Part shown: in pieces, positions 7,653 through 16,031 of the stretch
Layout of the letters: each line of letters starts with the position of its first letter
Numbering within the stretch: the stretch's first letter is position 1
Source of the DNA: an uncultured Eubacteriales bacterium
GTDB lineage: Bacteria; Bacillota; Clostridia; TANB77; CAG-508
Assembly: GCA_902766085.1 (NCBI GenBank)
Contig: CACXCH010000100.1
Coordinates: 1 to 22,462, forward strand
Length of the DNA stretch: 22,462 nt
Direction of reading: 5' to 3'
Program-made: the position numbers and the translations under genes
Notes under the pieces: generated by a model
What the model saw: the letters and a program-made list of their open reading frames with translations, nothing else
Told to the model about the DNA's origin: nothing
The model's database searches: none

Positions 7653-8216
7653 ATGACAAGTCTTGAAAAAAGTATAAAACAAATTGTTGAGCCGATTGTT
7701 AATAATCTTGGATACAAAATATATGACGTTATTTATGAAAAAGATGGAAAGGACAATTATCTAAGAATATTTATTGACAAAGATGGAATTATTGATTTGA
7801 ATGATTGTGAAACTGTTAACAATGCTATTACAGATATTCTTGATGAAAAGGATTTAATTAAAAACCAATATATGCTTGAGGTTTCTTCACCAGGGCTTGA
7901 AAGAAGAATTAGAGATGATAAGCAACTTGAAGAAAGTCTTAATGAGTTAATAGAGATTCACACTTATAACAAAATTAATGAGTTAGACACAATAGAAAAT
8001 ACTGAAAACACAAACTCAAGTGAGCTAAAAGAAAACAAATTGTTAAGCAAAAAGAAACAAGGAGCTAAGTATAATAAAGTTGACAACAAAGCTATACAAG
8101 GTATTTTAGACTCGTTTGACGATAATTCAGTTACTATTATTGTTAATAACAAAAAAATAAAAATTAATAAAAAAGATATTTCAAATATGAAAACAGTTTA
8201 TAATTGGGAGGAATAA
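7653..8216 (+). CDS. rimP: Ribosome maturation factor RimP
   Basis: RimP assists 30S subunit assembly. The N-terminal domain (1-90) shows IVEPIVNNLGYKIYDV, a DGxxDLNDCE-type stretch and the family hallmark LEVSSPGLERRI (75-86). The C-terminal SH3-like domain is split by a polar segment of roughly 35-40 residues (about 107-146, rich in N, E and K) that B. subtilis RimP (156 residues) lacks, bringing this protein to 187 residues. I start at ATG 7653, six bases after AAGGA; in-frame starts at 7650 (ATG) and 7638 (GTG) are badly spaced or precede the site. It is first in the nusA-infB block and ends 3 bases before nusA. Confidence 0.93.
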   Translation: MTSLEKSIKQIVEPIVNNLGYKIYDVIYEKDGKDNYLRIFIDKDGIIDLNDCETVNNAITDILDEKDLIKNQYMLEVSSPGLERRIRDDKQLEESLNELIEIHTYNKINELDTIENTENTNSSELKENKLLSKKKQGAKYNKVDNKAIQGILDSFDDNSVTIIVNNKKIKINKKDISNMKTVYNWEE

Positions 8217-8219
8217 AAA

Positions 8220-9395
8220 ATGAAAAAGAAAATTAAAGAAGAAAGCAAATCAATTGATACACTTGAATTAATGAGTGCTATGGATGAACTTGAAAAGGAA
8301 AAAGGAATAGACAAAGATTCCTTAATGCAATCAATAGAGCAAGCATTACTTGTTGCATACAAACGTAATTTTAACTCATCTGATGACAATATAAAAATTG
8401 AAATTAGCAAAATTGATGGCCAAATGCATATTTATCAATTAAAAACAGTTGTATCAGGAGAAATACAGGATGACAAAAAAGAAATTTCATTAGAGGATGC
8501 TCAAAAAATTGACTCAAATTTTAAAGAAGGCGATACTGTTCAATTTGAAATTATGCCTAAACAATTTGGAAGAATTGCGGCACAAACAGCTAGACAGATT
8601 ATTACACAAAAAATAAGAGAAGAATCAAGAAATGTATTATTTAATGAATTTAAAGAAAAAGAAGGAGAAATAGTTACAGGCCTTGTTCAAAAAGTTGATA
8701 GAGGAGCTGTTATATTAGACCTTGGAAAGATTGAAGGAATTATGCCTAAAAGAGAGCAGATTCCATCAGAAACATATCATGTTAATGACAAAATAAAAGC
8801 CTGCATTATAAGTGTCGCAGAAGGTAAAAAAGGATCGATGCAAATAACTCTTTCAAGGGCTAGTACAAAATTTGTAAAAAGATTATTTGAAATAGAAATA
8901 CCAGAAATTGATGAAGGACTTATCGAAATAAAGAGCATTTCAAGAGATGCAGGATCAAGAAGCAAGGTTGCAATTTGTTCTCCAAATCCTAACATTGATC
9001 CAGTTGGTTCATGCGTTGGACAAAAGGGAATTCGTATTCAAAATATTATAAAAGAATTAAACGGTGAAAAAATAGATGTAATAGAGTGGAACGAAGATCC
9101 ATCAACATATATTTCATCAGCACTATTACCAGCCACTGTACTTGCAGTTGATGTAAAAGAAGAAGAAAATTTTGCTCAAGTAATTGTTCCTGATGACCAA
9201 TTATCTTTAGCAATTGGAAAAGGTGGACAGAATGCAAAACTTGCAGCAAAGCTAACAAACTGGAAGATAGATATTAAGAGTGAAACACAATTTAGAGAGA
9301 TGCTTCAAAAATCTCAAAATGAAGCATCTGACGATGATGAGAACATTGTAGAAAAAATTGAAGAAACTGAAGAAAAAAATGAAGACAAGGAATAA
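8220..9395 (+). CDS. nusA: Transcription termination/antitermination factor NusA
   Basis: NusA binds RNA polymerase and nascent RNA, modulating pausing, termination and antitermination. Domains in order: N-terminal RNAP-binding domain (about 1-145, with GRIAAQTARQIITQKIREE), S1 domain (EGEIVTGLVQKVDRGAVIL...ITLSRA), KH1 (SRSKVAI...DPVGSCVGQKGIRIQNI) and KH2 (QLSLAIGKGGQNAKLAAKL, WKIDIKSE). A short acidic tail of about 30 residues follows, without the extra repeats of proteobacterial NusA. Length is 391 residues, slightly longer than the Bacillus protein. The ribosome site GGGAGG overlaps the rimP stop, implying coupling. The next gene is infB directly, because the usual ylxR and ylxQ are missing. 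Confidence 0.97.
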   Translation: MKKKIKEESKSIDTLELMSAMDELEKEKGIDKDSLMQSIEQALLVAYKRNFNSSDDNIKIEISKIDGQMHIYQLKTVVSGEIQDDKKEISLEDAQKIDSNFKEGDTVQFEIMPKQFGRIAAQTARQIITQKIREESRNVLFNEFKEKEGEIVTGLVQKVDRGAVILDLGKIEGIMPKREQIPSETYHVNDKIKACIISVAEGKKGSMQITLSRASTKFVKRLFEIEIPEIDEGLIEIKSISRDAGSRSKVAICSPNPNIDPVGSCVGQKGIRIQNIIKELNGEKIDVIEWNEDPSTYISSALLPATVLAVDVKEEENFAQVIVPDDQLSLAIGKGGQNAKLAAKLTNWKIDIKSETQFREMLQKSQNEASDDDENIVEKIEETEEKNEDKE

Positions 9396-9444
9396 TATTT
9401 AGTTTATTAATATAAAATATAAAAAAGGTTAAGGGGTGAACATA

Positions 9445-12384
9445 TTGGCAAAAAATAAAATAAATGAAAATGATAATTCAAAAAGCAAGGATAACATTAA
9501 AACTACAGGGCAAGTTATTATCAGAAGAGAAGTTATAGTTGATGATGAGCCAAAGGAAACTACAACTAAAAAAACAAATAGAAGCGATATTGGCTTTACT
9601 GAAAAGAAAAATAGAACTTTTAATATTGTGTATCGTGAAAAAACAAAAAAGCCTATGACTGTTAGCGAGCTTTTTGGTATCAAAGAAGAGACTAAGAAAT
9701 CAAACAAAGCAGAGAACAAGGAAAATATAGAAAAAGAGACAAAAAGCGATGTAAAGAATGAGAAAGATCTAAAATCTGAAAATAATGAAAAAACAATCAA
9801 ACCTGAAAACTCTGAAACAAAATTTGAAAGTTCTGAAGAAGCAAAAAGAACTGAACATTCAGAAACAGTTGAAAAGTCAGTAAAAAGTGTGGAAAATGAA
9901 GTTGTTCAAAAAAATGTAGAAACGAAATCAGCAGTTGAGCAAAAAGCTGAAAAGGTAGAAAATACAAAAGAGGCTGAAAATAATTTAAAAACTGACTCAT
10001 CTTCAGAAAAAGTAAATAATTATAGAAAGAATCAGGAGTTCTCTAGTAGAAATGCAAATAAAAGAGATTCTGGATTTAATAATTTCCAAAAGACATCAAA
10101 TTTTGTCAACAAGAACAGAAATAACGGCTTTAGGAGAGATGACAACAGAAATACAGATTTTAGAAACAATAATTTCAGAAATAATAATTTCAAAAATAGT
10201 GATGCTAAGAATAATACTGATTTCAGAAACAAACGTAATGACAATAAAAATGGATTTAATAGAAATTCTAACCAGAATAATTTTAGAAGAATAACTGGAG
10301 GTATTTCTTCATTCAAAAATGATAATTACAAAGAAACTATACCAACAGATTATGCAGAAAAAGAGGGACAGAGAAATTATTCAGCTAGAATTATTGGAAA
10401 ACAAAAAGCAAATCGTAATTTGGATGAGAATAAAAAGAACAGAAGTAGAAGATATGAAGAGGAAGAAGTTAGTGAAGATAAATTACGTAATTTAAAACAA
10501 GTCGACAAACTTTCAAATATGTTTGAAGATCAAGAAGGTGGAATGCTTGATTATTATGACTTAACAACTGCTAGAGGAAAGAGAAACAAAAAGAAAACTA
10601 GCAAAGATAATAAGAGCAAGCAAAAAATATTTGAATTAAAAGAAATTACGATTCCAGAAGTTATTTCTGTTAAAGATTTAGCAACAGAATTAAAGAAAAC
10701 AAGCACTGAAATTATTAAAAAACTTCTTGAACTTGGAATTATGGCAAACATTAATCAAAACTTAGACTTTGATACTGCATATTTAGTTGCTGATAGTTTT
10801 GGCGTAACTGCAAAGAAAAAAGAAACTGTTAGTGATGAGGAATTACTATTTGATGATTCTGAGGACAAAGAGGAAGATTTAAAGCCAAGACCACCAGTTG
10901 TTGTTGTTATGGGTCACGTTGACCATGGAAAAACATCATTACTTGATGCCATCAGAAAAACAAATGTTATTGAAGGCGAAGCTGGAGGAATAACACAACA
11001 TATAGGTGCTTATAAAGTCAAAGTAAATGGCAGAGAGATTACATTCCTTGATACACCAGGACATGAGGCATTTACAAGTATGCGTGCAAGAGGTGCACAA
11101 ATTACAGATATTGCAATATTGGTTGTAGCAGCAGATGATGGAGTTATGCCACAAACAGTTGAAGCTATTCACCATGCAAAAGCAGCTAATATTCCAATTA
11201 TTGTAGCAGTAAATAAGATTGATTTACCTGGAGCTAATGTTGAAAAAGTAAAACAAGAACTTATGAAATACGATCTTGTTCCTGAAGAATGGGGAGGAGA
11301 CACAATTTTTGTACCAATATCTGCTAAAAAGAACATCAATATTGACAATCTACTTGAAATGGTACTACTTGAAGCTGATATGCTAAATTTAAGAGCAAAC
11401 CCTAATAAACAATCAAAGGGAACTGTTATGGAAGCAAGACTTGATAAAACACAAGGACCAGTAGCATCAGTTTTAGTACAAAGAGGAACATTAAATGTAG
11501 GAGATACAATTATTCTAGGAACTTCAATTGGAAAAATTAGAACAATGAAGGATGATAAGGGTAAAAATGTAAAGGCAGCAGGTCCATCAACTCCAGTTGA
11601 AATTACTGGATTAAGCAGTGTACCAGAAGGTGGAGATGTATTCTATGAAGTAGAAAATGAAAAAGTTGCAAAGCATTTAATAGAAAAGAGAAAACTTGAA
11701 GAGCGTGAGAAGGCAATTGCTAATGCAAATCCAGTTACTCTTGACAACTTATTTGAAAAAATGGCAAAAGAAGATCTTAAACAATTTAATATTATTGTTA
11801 AAACAGATGTTAAGGGAACAGCAGAAGCATTAAAAGATTCACTAGAAAAATTGTCAAATGATGAGATTATTGTTAAAGTTTTGCATAGTGATGCAGGAGG
11901 AGTTACAGAGTCAGATGTTGAGCTTGCAGCTGCTTCAAAGGCAATTATTATAGCATTTAACTCTAGACCTGTTGGAGGAGCAAAAAATCTTGCTGAAAAA
12001 ATGGGTGTTGAGATTAAACAATATTCAGTAATCTATCAAGCCTTAGATGATGTTGAAAATGCTATGAAAGGAATGCTTGCACCTAAATATCAAGAAGTAA
12101 CAATCGGAAATGCTGAGGTTAGACAAACATTTAAAATTTCTAAGGTTGGAACAATTGCTGGATGCTATGTTACAGATGGCAAACTTGAAAGAAATGCAGG
12201 TGTAAGAGTTATTAGAAATGGAGTAGTTGTATTTGATGGAAAACTTATTTCATTAAAAAGATTTAAAGATGATGCTAAAGAAGTTGATGCAGGTTTTGAA
12301 TGTGGAATCCAAATTGATGGATTTAACGATATTCAAACTGGAGATACAATTGAAGCATACGTTCAAGAAGAGGTAAAAAGATAA
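9445..12384 (+). CDS. infB: Translation initiation factor IF-2
   Basis: IF-2 is the GTPase that places initiator tRNA on the 30S subunit and promotes subunit joining. The first ~400 residues are low complexity: a K/E/S/N-rich part, then an Asn/Phe/Arg-rich tract (nt about 10090-10300) with repeats such as FRNNNFRNNNF. An IF2-N module follows (IPEVISVKDLATELKKTS, nt about 10650). The G domain has GHVDHGKTS (residues 490-498), DTPGHEAF and NKID. Domains II-IV complete the protein. I choose TTG 9445, giving MAKNKINE, because AAGGGGTG ends six bases before it. GTG 9436 overlaps that site and has only a poor one upstream. The protein is 979 residues, long for a Firmicute. Its stop overlaps the rbfA start by one base. 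Confidence 0.96.
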   Translation: MAKNKINENDNSKSKDNIKTTGQVIIRREVIVDDEPKETTTKKTNRSDIGFTEKKNRTFNIVYREKTKKPMTVSELFGIKEETKKSNKAENKENIEKETKSDVKNEKDLKSENNEKTIKPENSETKFESSEEAKRTEHSETVEKSVKSVENEVVQKNVETKSAVEQKAEKVENTKEAENNLKTDSSSEKVNNYRKNQEFSSRNANKRDSGFNNFQKTSNFVNKNRNNGFRRDDNRNTDFRNNNFRNNNFKNSDAKNNTDFRNKRNDNKNGFNRNSNQNNFRRITGGISSFKNDNYKETIPTDYAEKEGQRNYSARIIGKQKANRNLDENKKNRSRRYEEEEVSEDKLRNLKQVDKLSNMFEDQEGGMLDYYDLTTARGKRNKKKTSKDNKSKQKIFELKEITIPEVISVKDLATELKKTSTEIIKKLLELGIMANINQNLDFDTAYLVADSFGVTAKKKETVSDEELLFDDSEDKEEDLKPRPPVVVVMGHVDHGKTSLLDAIRKTNVIEGEAGGITQHIGAYKVKVNGREITFLDTPGHEAFTSMRARGAQITDIAILVVAADDGVMPQTVEAIHHAKAANIPIIVAVNKIDLPGANVEKVKQELMKYDLVPEEWGGDTIFVPISAKKNINIDNLLEMVLLEADMLNLRANPNKQSKGTVMEARLDKTQGPVASVLVQRGTLNVGDTIILGTSIGKIRTMKDDKGKNVKAAGPSTPVEITGLSSVPEGGDVFYEVENEKVAKHLIEKRKLEEREKAIANANPVTLDNLFEKMAKEDLKQFNIIVKTDVKGTAEALKDSLEKLSNDEIIVKVLHSDAGGVTESDVELAAASKAIIIAFNSRPVGGAKNLAEKMGVEIKQYSVIYQALDDVENAMKGMLAPKYQEVTIGNAEVRQTFKISKVGTIAGCYVTDGKLERNAGVRVIRNGVVVFDGKLISLKRFKDDAKEVDAGFECGIQIDGFNDIQTGDTIEAYVQEEVKR

Positions 12385-12740
12385 TGGGAAAAAATCCAAA
12401 TAGAATGGGAAGAGTCGATGGTGAGCTAAAAAGAGAAATTAGTCAGGTAATTAATTTCGAACTCGAAAATTCAAAAGTAACAGGAATGGTCAGTGTAACT
12501 AAAGTAAAAGTTACACCTGACCTTAGGTACGCAAAAGTTTATGTAAGCATTTTTAATTCTAAAAACAAAGAGAGGACTTTGGAAGGTTTAAAGGAATCAG
12601 CAGGTTTTATTAGATCAAGAGTTGCAAATACTGTAAACCTTAGAATAACCCCTGAAATAGTATTTGTATATGATGATTCTGAAGAACAAGGAGCTAGAAT
12701 AGATGCAATTTTGGAAAGAATAAAAAAGGAAGGAAAATAA
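12384..12740 (+). CDS. rbfA: 30S ribosome-binding factor A
   Basis: RbfA binds the 16S 5' region during late 30S maturation and cold adaptation. The 118-residue protein has the single KH-like domain of the family: RVDGELKREISQVINFEL, then VSVTKVKVTPDLRYAKVYVSIF and LRITPEIVFVYDDSEEQGARI. Its ATG shares one base with the infB stop (TAATG), so it is translationally coupled. Length is normal. Confidence 0.95.
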   Translation: MGKNPNRMGRVDGELKREISQVINFELENSKVTGMVSVTKVKVTPDLRYAKVYVSIFNSKNKERTLEGLKESAGFIRSRVANTVNLRITPEIVFVYDDSEEQGARIDAILERIKKEGK

Positions 12741-12743
12741 AAG

Positions 12744-13700
12744 ATGTCTACATTAGATGAAATATTAAAAGAAATAAACAAAGCAAAAAACATAGTATTG
12801 TTAACACACGAAAATCCAGATGGAGATGCAATTGGAACATCACTTGCATTATATAAACAATTAAAAATTATGAACAAAGATGTTGAGCTAATTGTTCCAA
12901 AATATTCTAAAACTTATACTTACTTACCAGGATTTAAAGAAGCCGCATTAGAAAAAGGAACGAGAGAGCAATATGATTTAGCTATATCACTTGATGCAGC
13001 AAATATAAAATTATTAAATGGTTGGTCAAATTATTTTGAGGAAGCTAAAGAAAAAATAGTTATTGATCATCACTCAACTAACTCAATGTTTGGAGATCTA
13101 AATTATGTTGAAATAAGCTCTCCAGCCTGTGCGCAGGTATTATATGAAATTTTTCAGTATTATAACTGGGATATAAATACAGAAATTGGAACTTGTTTAA
13201 TGACAGGAATTATAACAGATACAGGAGGGTTTCAATATTCCGGGGTTTCTAAAGAGACTTTTATAATTGCATCAGAGCTTTTAGGAAAAGGAGTAAATGT
13301 TTCGAAGATTTATAAGCAAATGTTTGAAACACATTCAAGAGCAAACTTTGAACTTAAAAAAATTGCACTTGATAGAATGGAATTTCTAGAAGACGGAAAA
13401 ATAGCATTTACATACATAACTAAAAGAGATGAGAAAAAAGTAAAAGCTGAAACAGGGGACTATGAAGGAATTGTTAATGAAGGTAAAAATATTGAAGGAG
13501 TTGAAGTATCAATATTTTTACACGAATTGGATGATGGCTTCAAGGCATCTTTAAGATCTAACGACTATGTAAATGTTTCAGATGTTTGCTTAATATTTGG
13601 AGGCGGAGGACATACGAAAGCTGCAGGAGCAACTATGCATGGCTCACCAAAAAAATTAAGGGACAAAATAGTAAATGAGGTTAAAAGGCAATTAAAATAG
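12744..13700 (+). CDS. nrnA: DHH-family phosphoesterase, NrnA-like (nanoRNase / pAp phosphatase)
   Basis: NrnA degrades very short RNAs and dephosphorylates 3'-phosphoadenosine 5'-phosphate. Metal-binding motifs of the DHH superfamily are visible: HENPDGD (22-28), SLDAAN, IDHHSTN (the DHH motif) and GIITDTGGFQYS. The C-terminal DHHA1 substrate motif is GGGGHTKAAGA. Length is 318 residues, as usual. It begins 4 bases after rbfA with an AAGGAAGG site, the same placement as in many Firmicutes between rbfA and truB. A bifunctional role is family knowledge, not shown by this sequence. Confidence 0.9.
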   Translation: MSTLDEILKEINKAKNIVLLTHENPDGDAIGTSLALYKQLKIMNKDVELIVPKYSKTYTYLPGFKEAALEKGTREQYDLAISLDAANIKLLNGWSNYFEEAKEKIVIDHHSTNSMFGDLNYVEISSPACAQVLYEIFQYYNWDINTEIGTCLMTGIITDTGGFQYSGVSKETFIIASELLGKGVNVSKIYKQMFETHSRANFELKKIALDRMEFLEDGKIAFTYITKRDEKKVKAETGDYEGIVNEGKNIEGVEVSIFLHELDDGFKASLRSNDYVNVSDVCLIFGGGGHTKAAGATMHGSPKKLRDKIVNEVKRQLK

Positions 13701-13713
13701 CAATATACTTATA

Positions 13714-13797
13714 TTCAAAAATAAATTAAAACTTTTTTTAGAAAATACTCTTTAGTATATGCTATAGAAGATAGTATTAACAGTTTACTTTTAATTT
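13714..13797. repeat. Dispersed palindromic repeat, copy 3 (diverged)
   Basis: Begins TTCAAAAATAAATTAAAAC, followed by a T run and AGAAAATACTCTT, matching the left arms at 1652 and 17806 with a few changes. Paired arms are AAATTAAAA (13723-13731) with TTTTAATTT (13789-13797), and AATACT (13744) with AGTATT (13773). The arm changes are partly compensated by changes in the opposite arm, which would fit selection for the hairpin. It occupies most of the nrnA-truB gap. Confidence 0.5.
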
Positions 13798-13828
13798 GAT
13801 AACCAATTTTTAATGGAATGATAAAGCA

Positions 13829-14788
13829 ATGGATGGAATATTAATTGTAGATAAAGATGAAGGGAAAACATCTTTTGACGTAATAAGAGATGTTAGAAAA
13901 AAATATAATGAAAAAAAGGTTGGACATATAGGAACTCTTGATCCGTTGGCATCAGGAGTGCTTCCTATTTTAATGGGAAAGGCTACTAAACTTTCTGATT
14001 ATTTAATGGAACATAGCAAAGAATATATTGCAAAAATTAAGCTAGGAGAGTTGACTGAAACTGGAGACAGGGAAGGAAAGATAATTAAAACTCAGGATGT
14101 TCCAAAAGATATAAATTCGGAAAAAATTCAAAACATCTTGAATGAATTTTTAGGAAAAACATATCAAACGCCACCAATGTATTCAGCTTTGAAGATTGAT
14201 GGAAAAAAACTTTATGAACTTGCAAGAAGCGGACAAGAAATCGAAAGAAAGCCTAGAAAAATTGAAATTACAGACATAGATCTAATAAACTATGATTCAA
14301 TTAAAAATGAAATTTCATACAAAGTTTCCTGCTCAAAAGGGACATATATCAGAGTCCTTTCTGAAGACATAGCAAAAAAGCTTGGAACATTAGGCTATAT
14401 GACATACCTTAGAAGAACAAGGGTTGGTAATTTTACACTTGCGGATTCAGGAAGATTTATTCCAATTGGAAATGTATTTAAAAATAATTCAAAAATTATT
14501 ATTAAAAGCCAAGATGAATTGAGAAAATTCTTAAATGGAGTCAGAATTAAAGTTAATAACAACCTACTCAAAATAGATGATGACTTGCCAAAAAATAATT
14601 TTAGTGAGAAAATGAATTTGCATAATGAAAAATATATTAACATTGAAAAGAATGAAGATAACAATACAAAAAACAATTTTTATGAAACAATTAATTTACA
14701 TAATGTTTATTATAATGAAAAATTTATAGGCATCTGCAAAGAAGATGATGAGAGTATCAAAAGATTTATTGTTCTTATTGATAACTAG
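13829..14788 (+). CDS. truB: tRNA pseudouridine(55) synthase TruB
   Basis: TruB makes pseudouridine 55 in the T loop of tRNAs. It opens MDGILIVDKDEGKTSFDVI, and the catalytic motif GTLDPLASGVL contains the nucleophile D38. YTPPMYSALKIDG-type sequence (QTPPMYSALKIDG) and CSKGTYIRVLSEDI follow. The C-terminal part carries an in-frame near-duplication: KNNFSEKMNLHNEKY (residues 255-269) and KNNFYETINLHNVYY (281-295), offset by 26 codons, before the PUA-like ending. Total length is 319 residues, a little long. The start ATG 13829 has only a weak ribosome site. It sits 128 bases after nrnA, the gap being filled by a palindromic repeat. Confidence 0.94.
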   Translation: MDGILIVDKDEGKTSFDVIRDVRKKYNEKKVGHIGTLDPLASGVLPILMGKATKLSDYLMEHSKEYIAKIKLGELTETGDREGKIIKTQDVPKDINSEKIQNILNEFLGKTYQTPPMYSALKIDGKKLYELARSGQEIERKPRKIEITDIDLINYDSIKNEISYKVSCSKGTYIRVLSEDIAKKLGTLGYMTYLRRTRVGNFTLADSGRFIPIGNVFKNNSKIIIKSQDELRKFLNGVRIKVNNNLLKIDDDLPKNNFSEKMNLHNEKYINIEKNEDNNTKNNFYETINLHNVYYNEKFIGICKEDDESIKRFIVLIDN

Positions 14789-14815
14789 ATACAAATAATT
14801 TGGAGGTAATAATAT

Positions 14816-15766
14816 ATGAAAAAAGTTACTATATTAATTCCAGCATATAATGAAGAAGAATCTCTACCATATTTATACAAGAGATTAGAAGATTTAATTT
14901 CAAAAATAGATAACTATGAGTTTGAAATTTTATTTATTAACGATGGATCTAAAGACAGAACATTAGAATTAATAAAAGAATATAGGAAAAAGGACAATAG
15001 AATATCTTACGTAAACTTTTCGAGAAATTTTGGAAAAGAAGTTGCGATGCTTGCTGGGTTTGATTATGCAAAAGGTGATTGCGTAATAATTATGGATGCT
15101 GATTTACAAGATCCACCAGAATTGATTCCAACACTTTTAAAATATTGGGAAGAAGGATATGATGATGTATATGCCCAAAGACGTTCAAGAAAGGGCGAAA
15201 CATTCTTAAAAAAATTCACATCAAAAATGTATTATAGAGTTCTACAGAAATTAACTAAAGTTGAAATACAGAAAGATACGGGAGATTTTAGGCTATTAGA
15301 TAGAAGATGCGTAAACGCATTAAGAAAAATGAGAGAAACACAAAGATGCTCTAAAAGTATGTTCAGCTGGATTGGATATAAGAAAAAAGCAGTACTTTAT
15401 GATAGGGATCCAAGAATAGCAGGAAAAACAAAATGGAATTATGCAAAATTAATGAATTTAGCAATTGATGGAATAACATCATTTACAACATCACCTTTAA
15501 GAATATCAACATTTCTAGCTATACCAACATTTTTAATGTTAATTATTTATTTTATTTATGTAATCATAAAATGTGTTAGACTTAGCATCCCAATTCAAGC
15601 TTTTCAAGCAACAATTTTACTAATATTATTTTTCTCAGCAATTCAAATTATGTTATTTGGAATAGTTGGTGAATACTTGGGAAGAATATTTAATGAAACA
15701 AAAAATAGACCAATATATTTCGTAGATGAATACAATGATAAGAGAGAAGAAAATGAGATAAAATAA
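14816..15766 (+). CDS. Membrane-anchored family 2 glycosyltransferase (GtrB/DPM1-like)
   Basis: The N-terminal catalytic domain has VTILIPAYNEEESL, FINDGSKDRTL, the NFGKE stretch and the metal/nucleotide site DADLQDPPE (94-102). Two strong C-terminal transmembrane segments follow (about 228-252 and 263-290). This matches bactoprenol-phosphate sugar transferases, which load a sugar from a nucleotide-sugar onto undecaprenyl phosphate at the inner face of the membrane for later envelope glycosylation. Length of 316 residues fits. The start has a GGAGGT site. It stands apart from truB by 27 bases and precedes the 6S RNA. The sugar and final acceptor are unknown. Confidence 0.9.
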   Translation: MKKVTILIPAYNEEESLPYLYKRLEDLISKIDNYEFEILFINDGSKDRTLELIKEYRKKDNRISYVNFSRNFGKEVAMLAGFDYAKGDCVIIMDADLQDPPELIPTLLKYWEEGYDDVYAQRRSRKGETFLKKFTSKMYYRVLQKLTKVEIQKDTGDFRLLDRRCVNALRKMRETQRCSKSMFSWIGYKKKAVLYDRDPRIAGKTKWNYAKLMNLAIDGITSFTTSPLRISTFLAIPTFLMLIIYFIYVIIKCVRLSIPIQAFQATILLILFFSAIQIMLFGIVGEYLGRIFNETKNRPIYFVDEYNDKREENEIK

Positions 15767-15779
15767 TATTTAAATGGTA

Positions 15780-15808
15780 TTGAAAATTTTTTTGTTTAGT
15801 GATAGTAT
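15780..15808 (+). promoter_or_regulatory. Possible promoter of the 6S RNA
   Basis: TTGAAA (15780-15785) and TAGTAT (15803-15808) with a 17-base spacer; a nearby TATATA (15806) gives a 20-base spacer. Transcription would begin near 15815, matching the expected 5' end of the RNA. Confidence 0.45.
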
Positions 15809-15814
15809 ATAGTT

Positions 15815-16008
15815 AAATAAATTTCCTGCCTGGTGCGTGGACTTTGAATTTTTAGAACCAACAAATAGATTAAAGGGAGTCTGCCTTTGGATGTGGCGTG
15901 TATGCTTAAATTTTATTTAAGAAACCCATTAGCGTTCAACAAGATACCCACCTGTGAAAACAGGCTCTTAAAACATTCAATGTTGCGGCCGAGGTGGGTA
16001 TTTTTTTA
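15815..16008 (+). ncRNA. ssrS: 6S RNA (RNA polymerase regulator)
   Basis: 6S RNA mimics an open promoter and sequesters SigA-RNA polymerase. No open frame covers this interval. It is locally rich in G and C within an AT-rich background, and its size (about 190 bases) is right. The 5' segment CCTGCCT (about 15825-15831) pairs with AGGTGGG near the 3' end (about 15992-15998) over seven positions with G-U pairs, closing a long rod. The middle contains GGCGTGTATGC and TTAGCGTTCAACAAGATACC, then CCACCT, which match my memory of Firmicutes 6S RNAs. It ends at GAGGTGGGTA followed by seven T residues, so ACCCACCT...AGGTGGGT can also act as the terminator stem. Ends are approximate. A covariance-model search would settle identity. 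Confidence 0.72.
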
Positions 16009-16031
16009 TACTAGGAATGGAATAAATTAAG

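Noticed and set aside
9436..9444. GTG 9436 as the infB start
   Set aside because: It overlaps the AAGGGGTG ribosome site that is ideally spaced for TTG 9445, and itself has only a poor upstream site.
10052..10294. 80-codon frame inside infB (+ strand, other frame)
   Set aside because: Its sequence is the low-complexity tract of IF-2 read out of frame; no ribosome site and no independent homology.
13796..13823. Promoter TTGATA/TGATAA before truB
   Set aside because: The -10 would be within 6 bases of the start codon, and the hexamer is a poor match.
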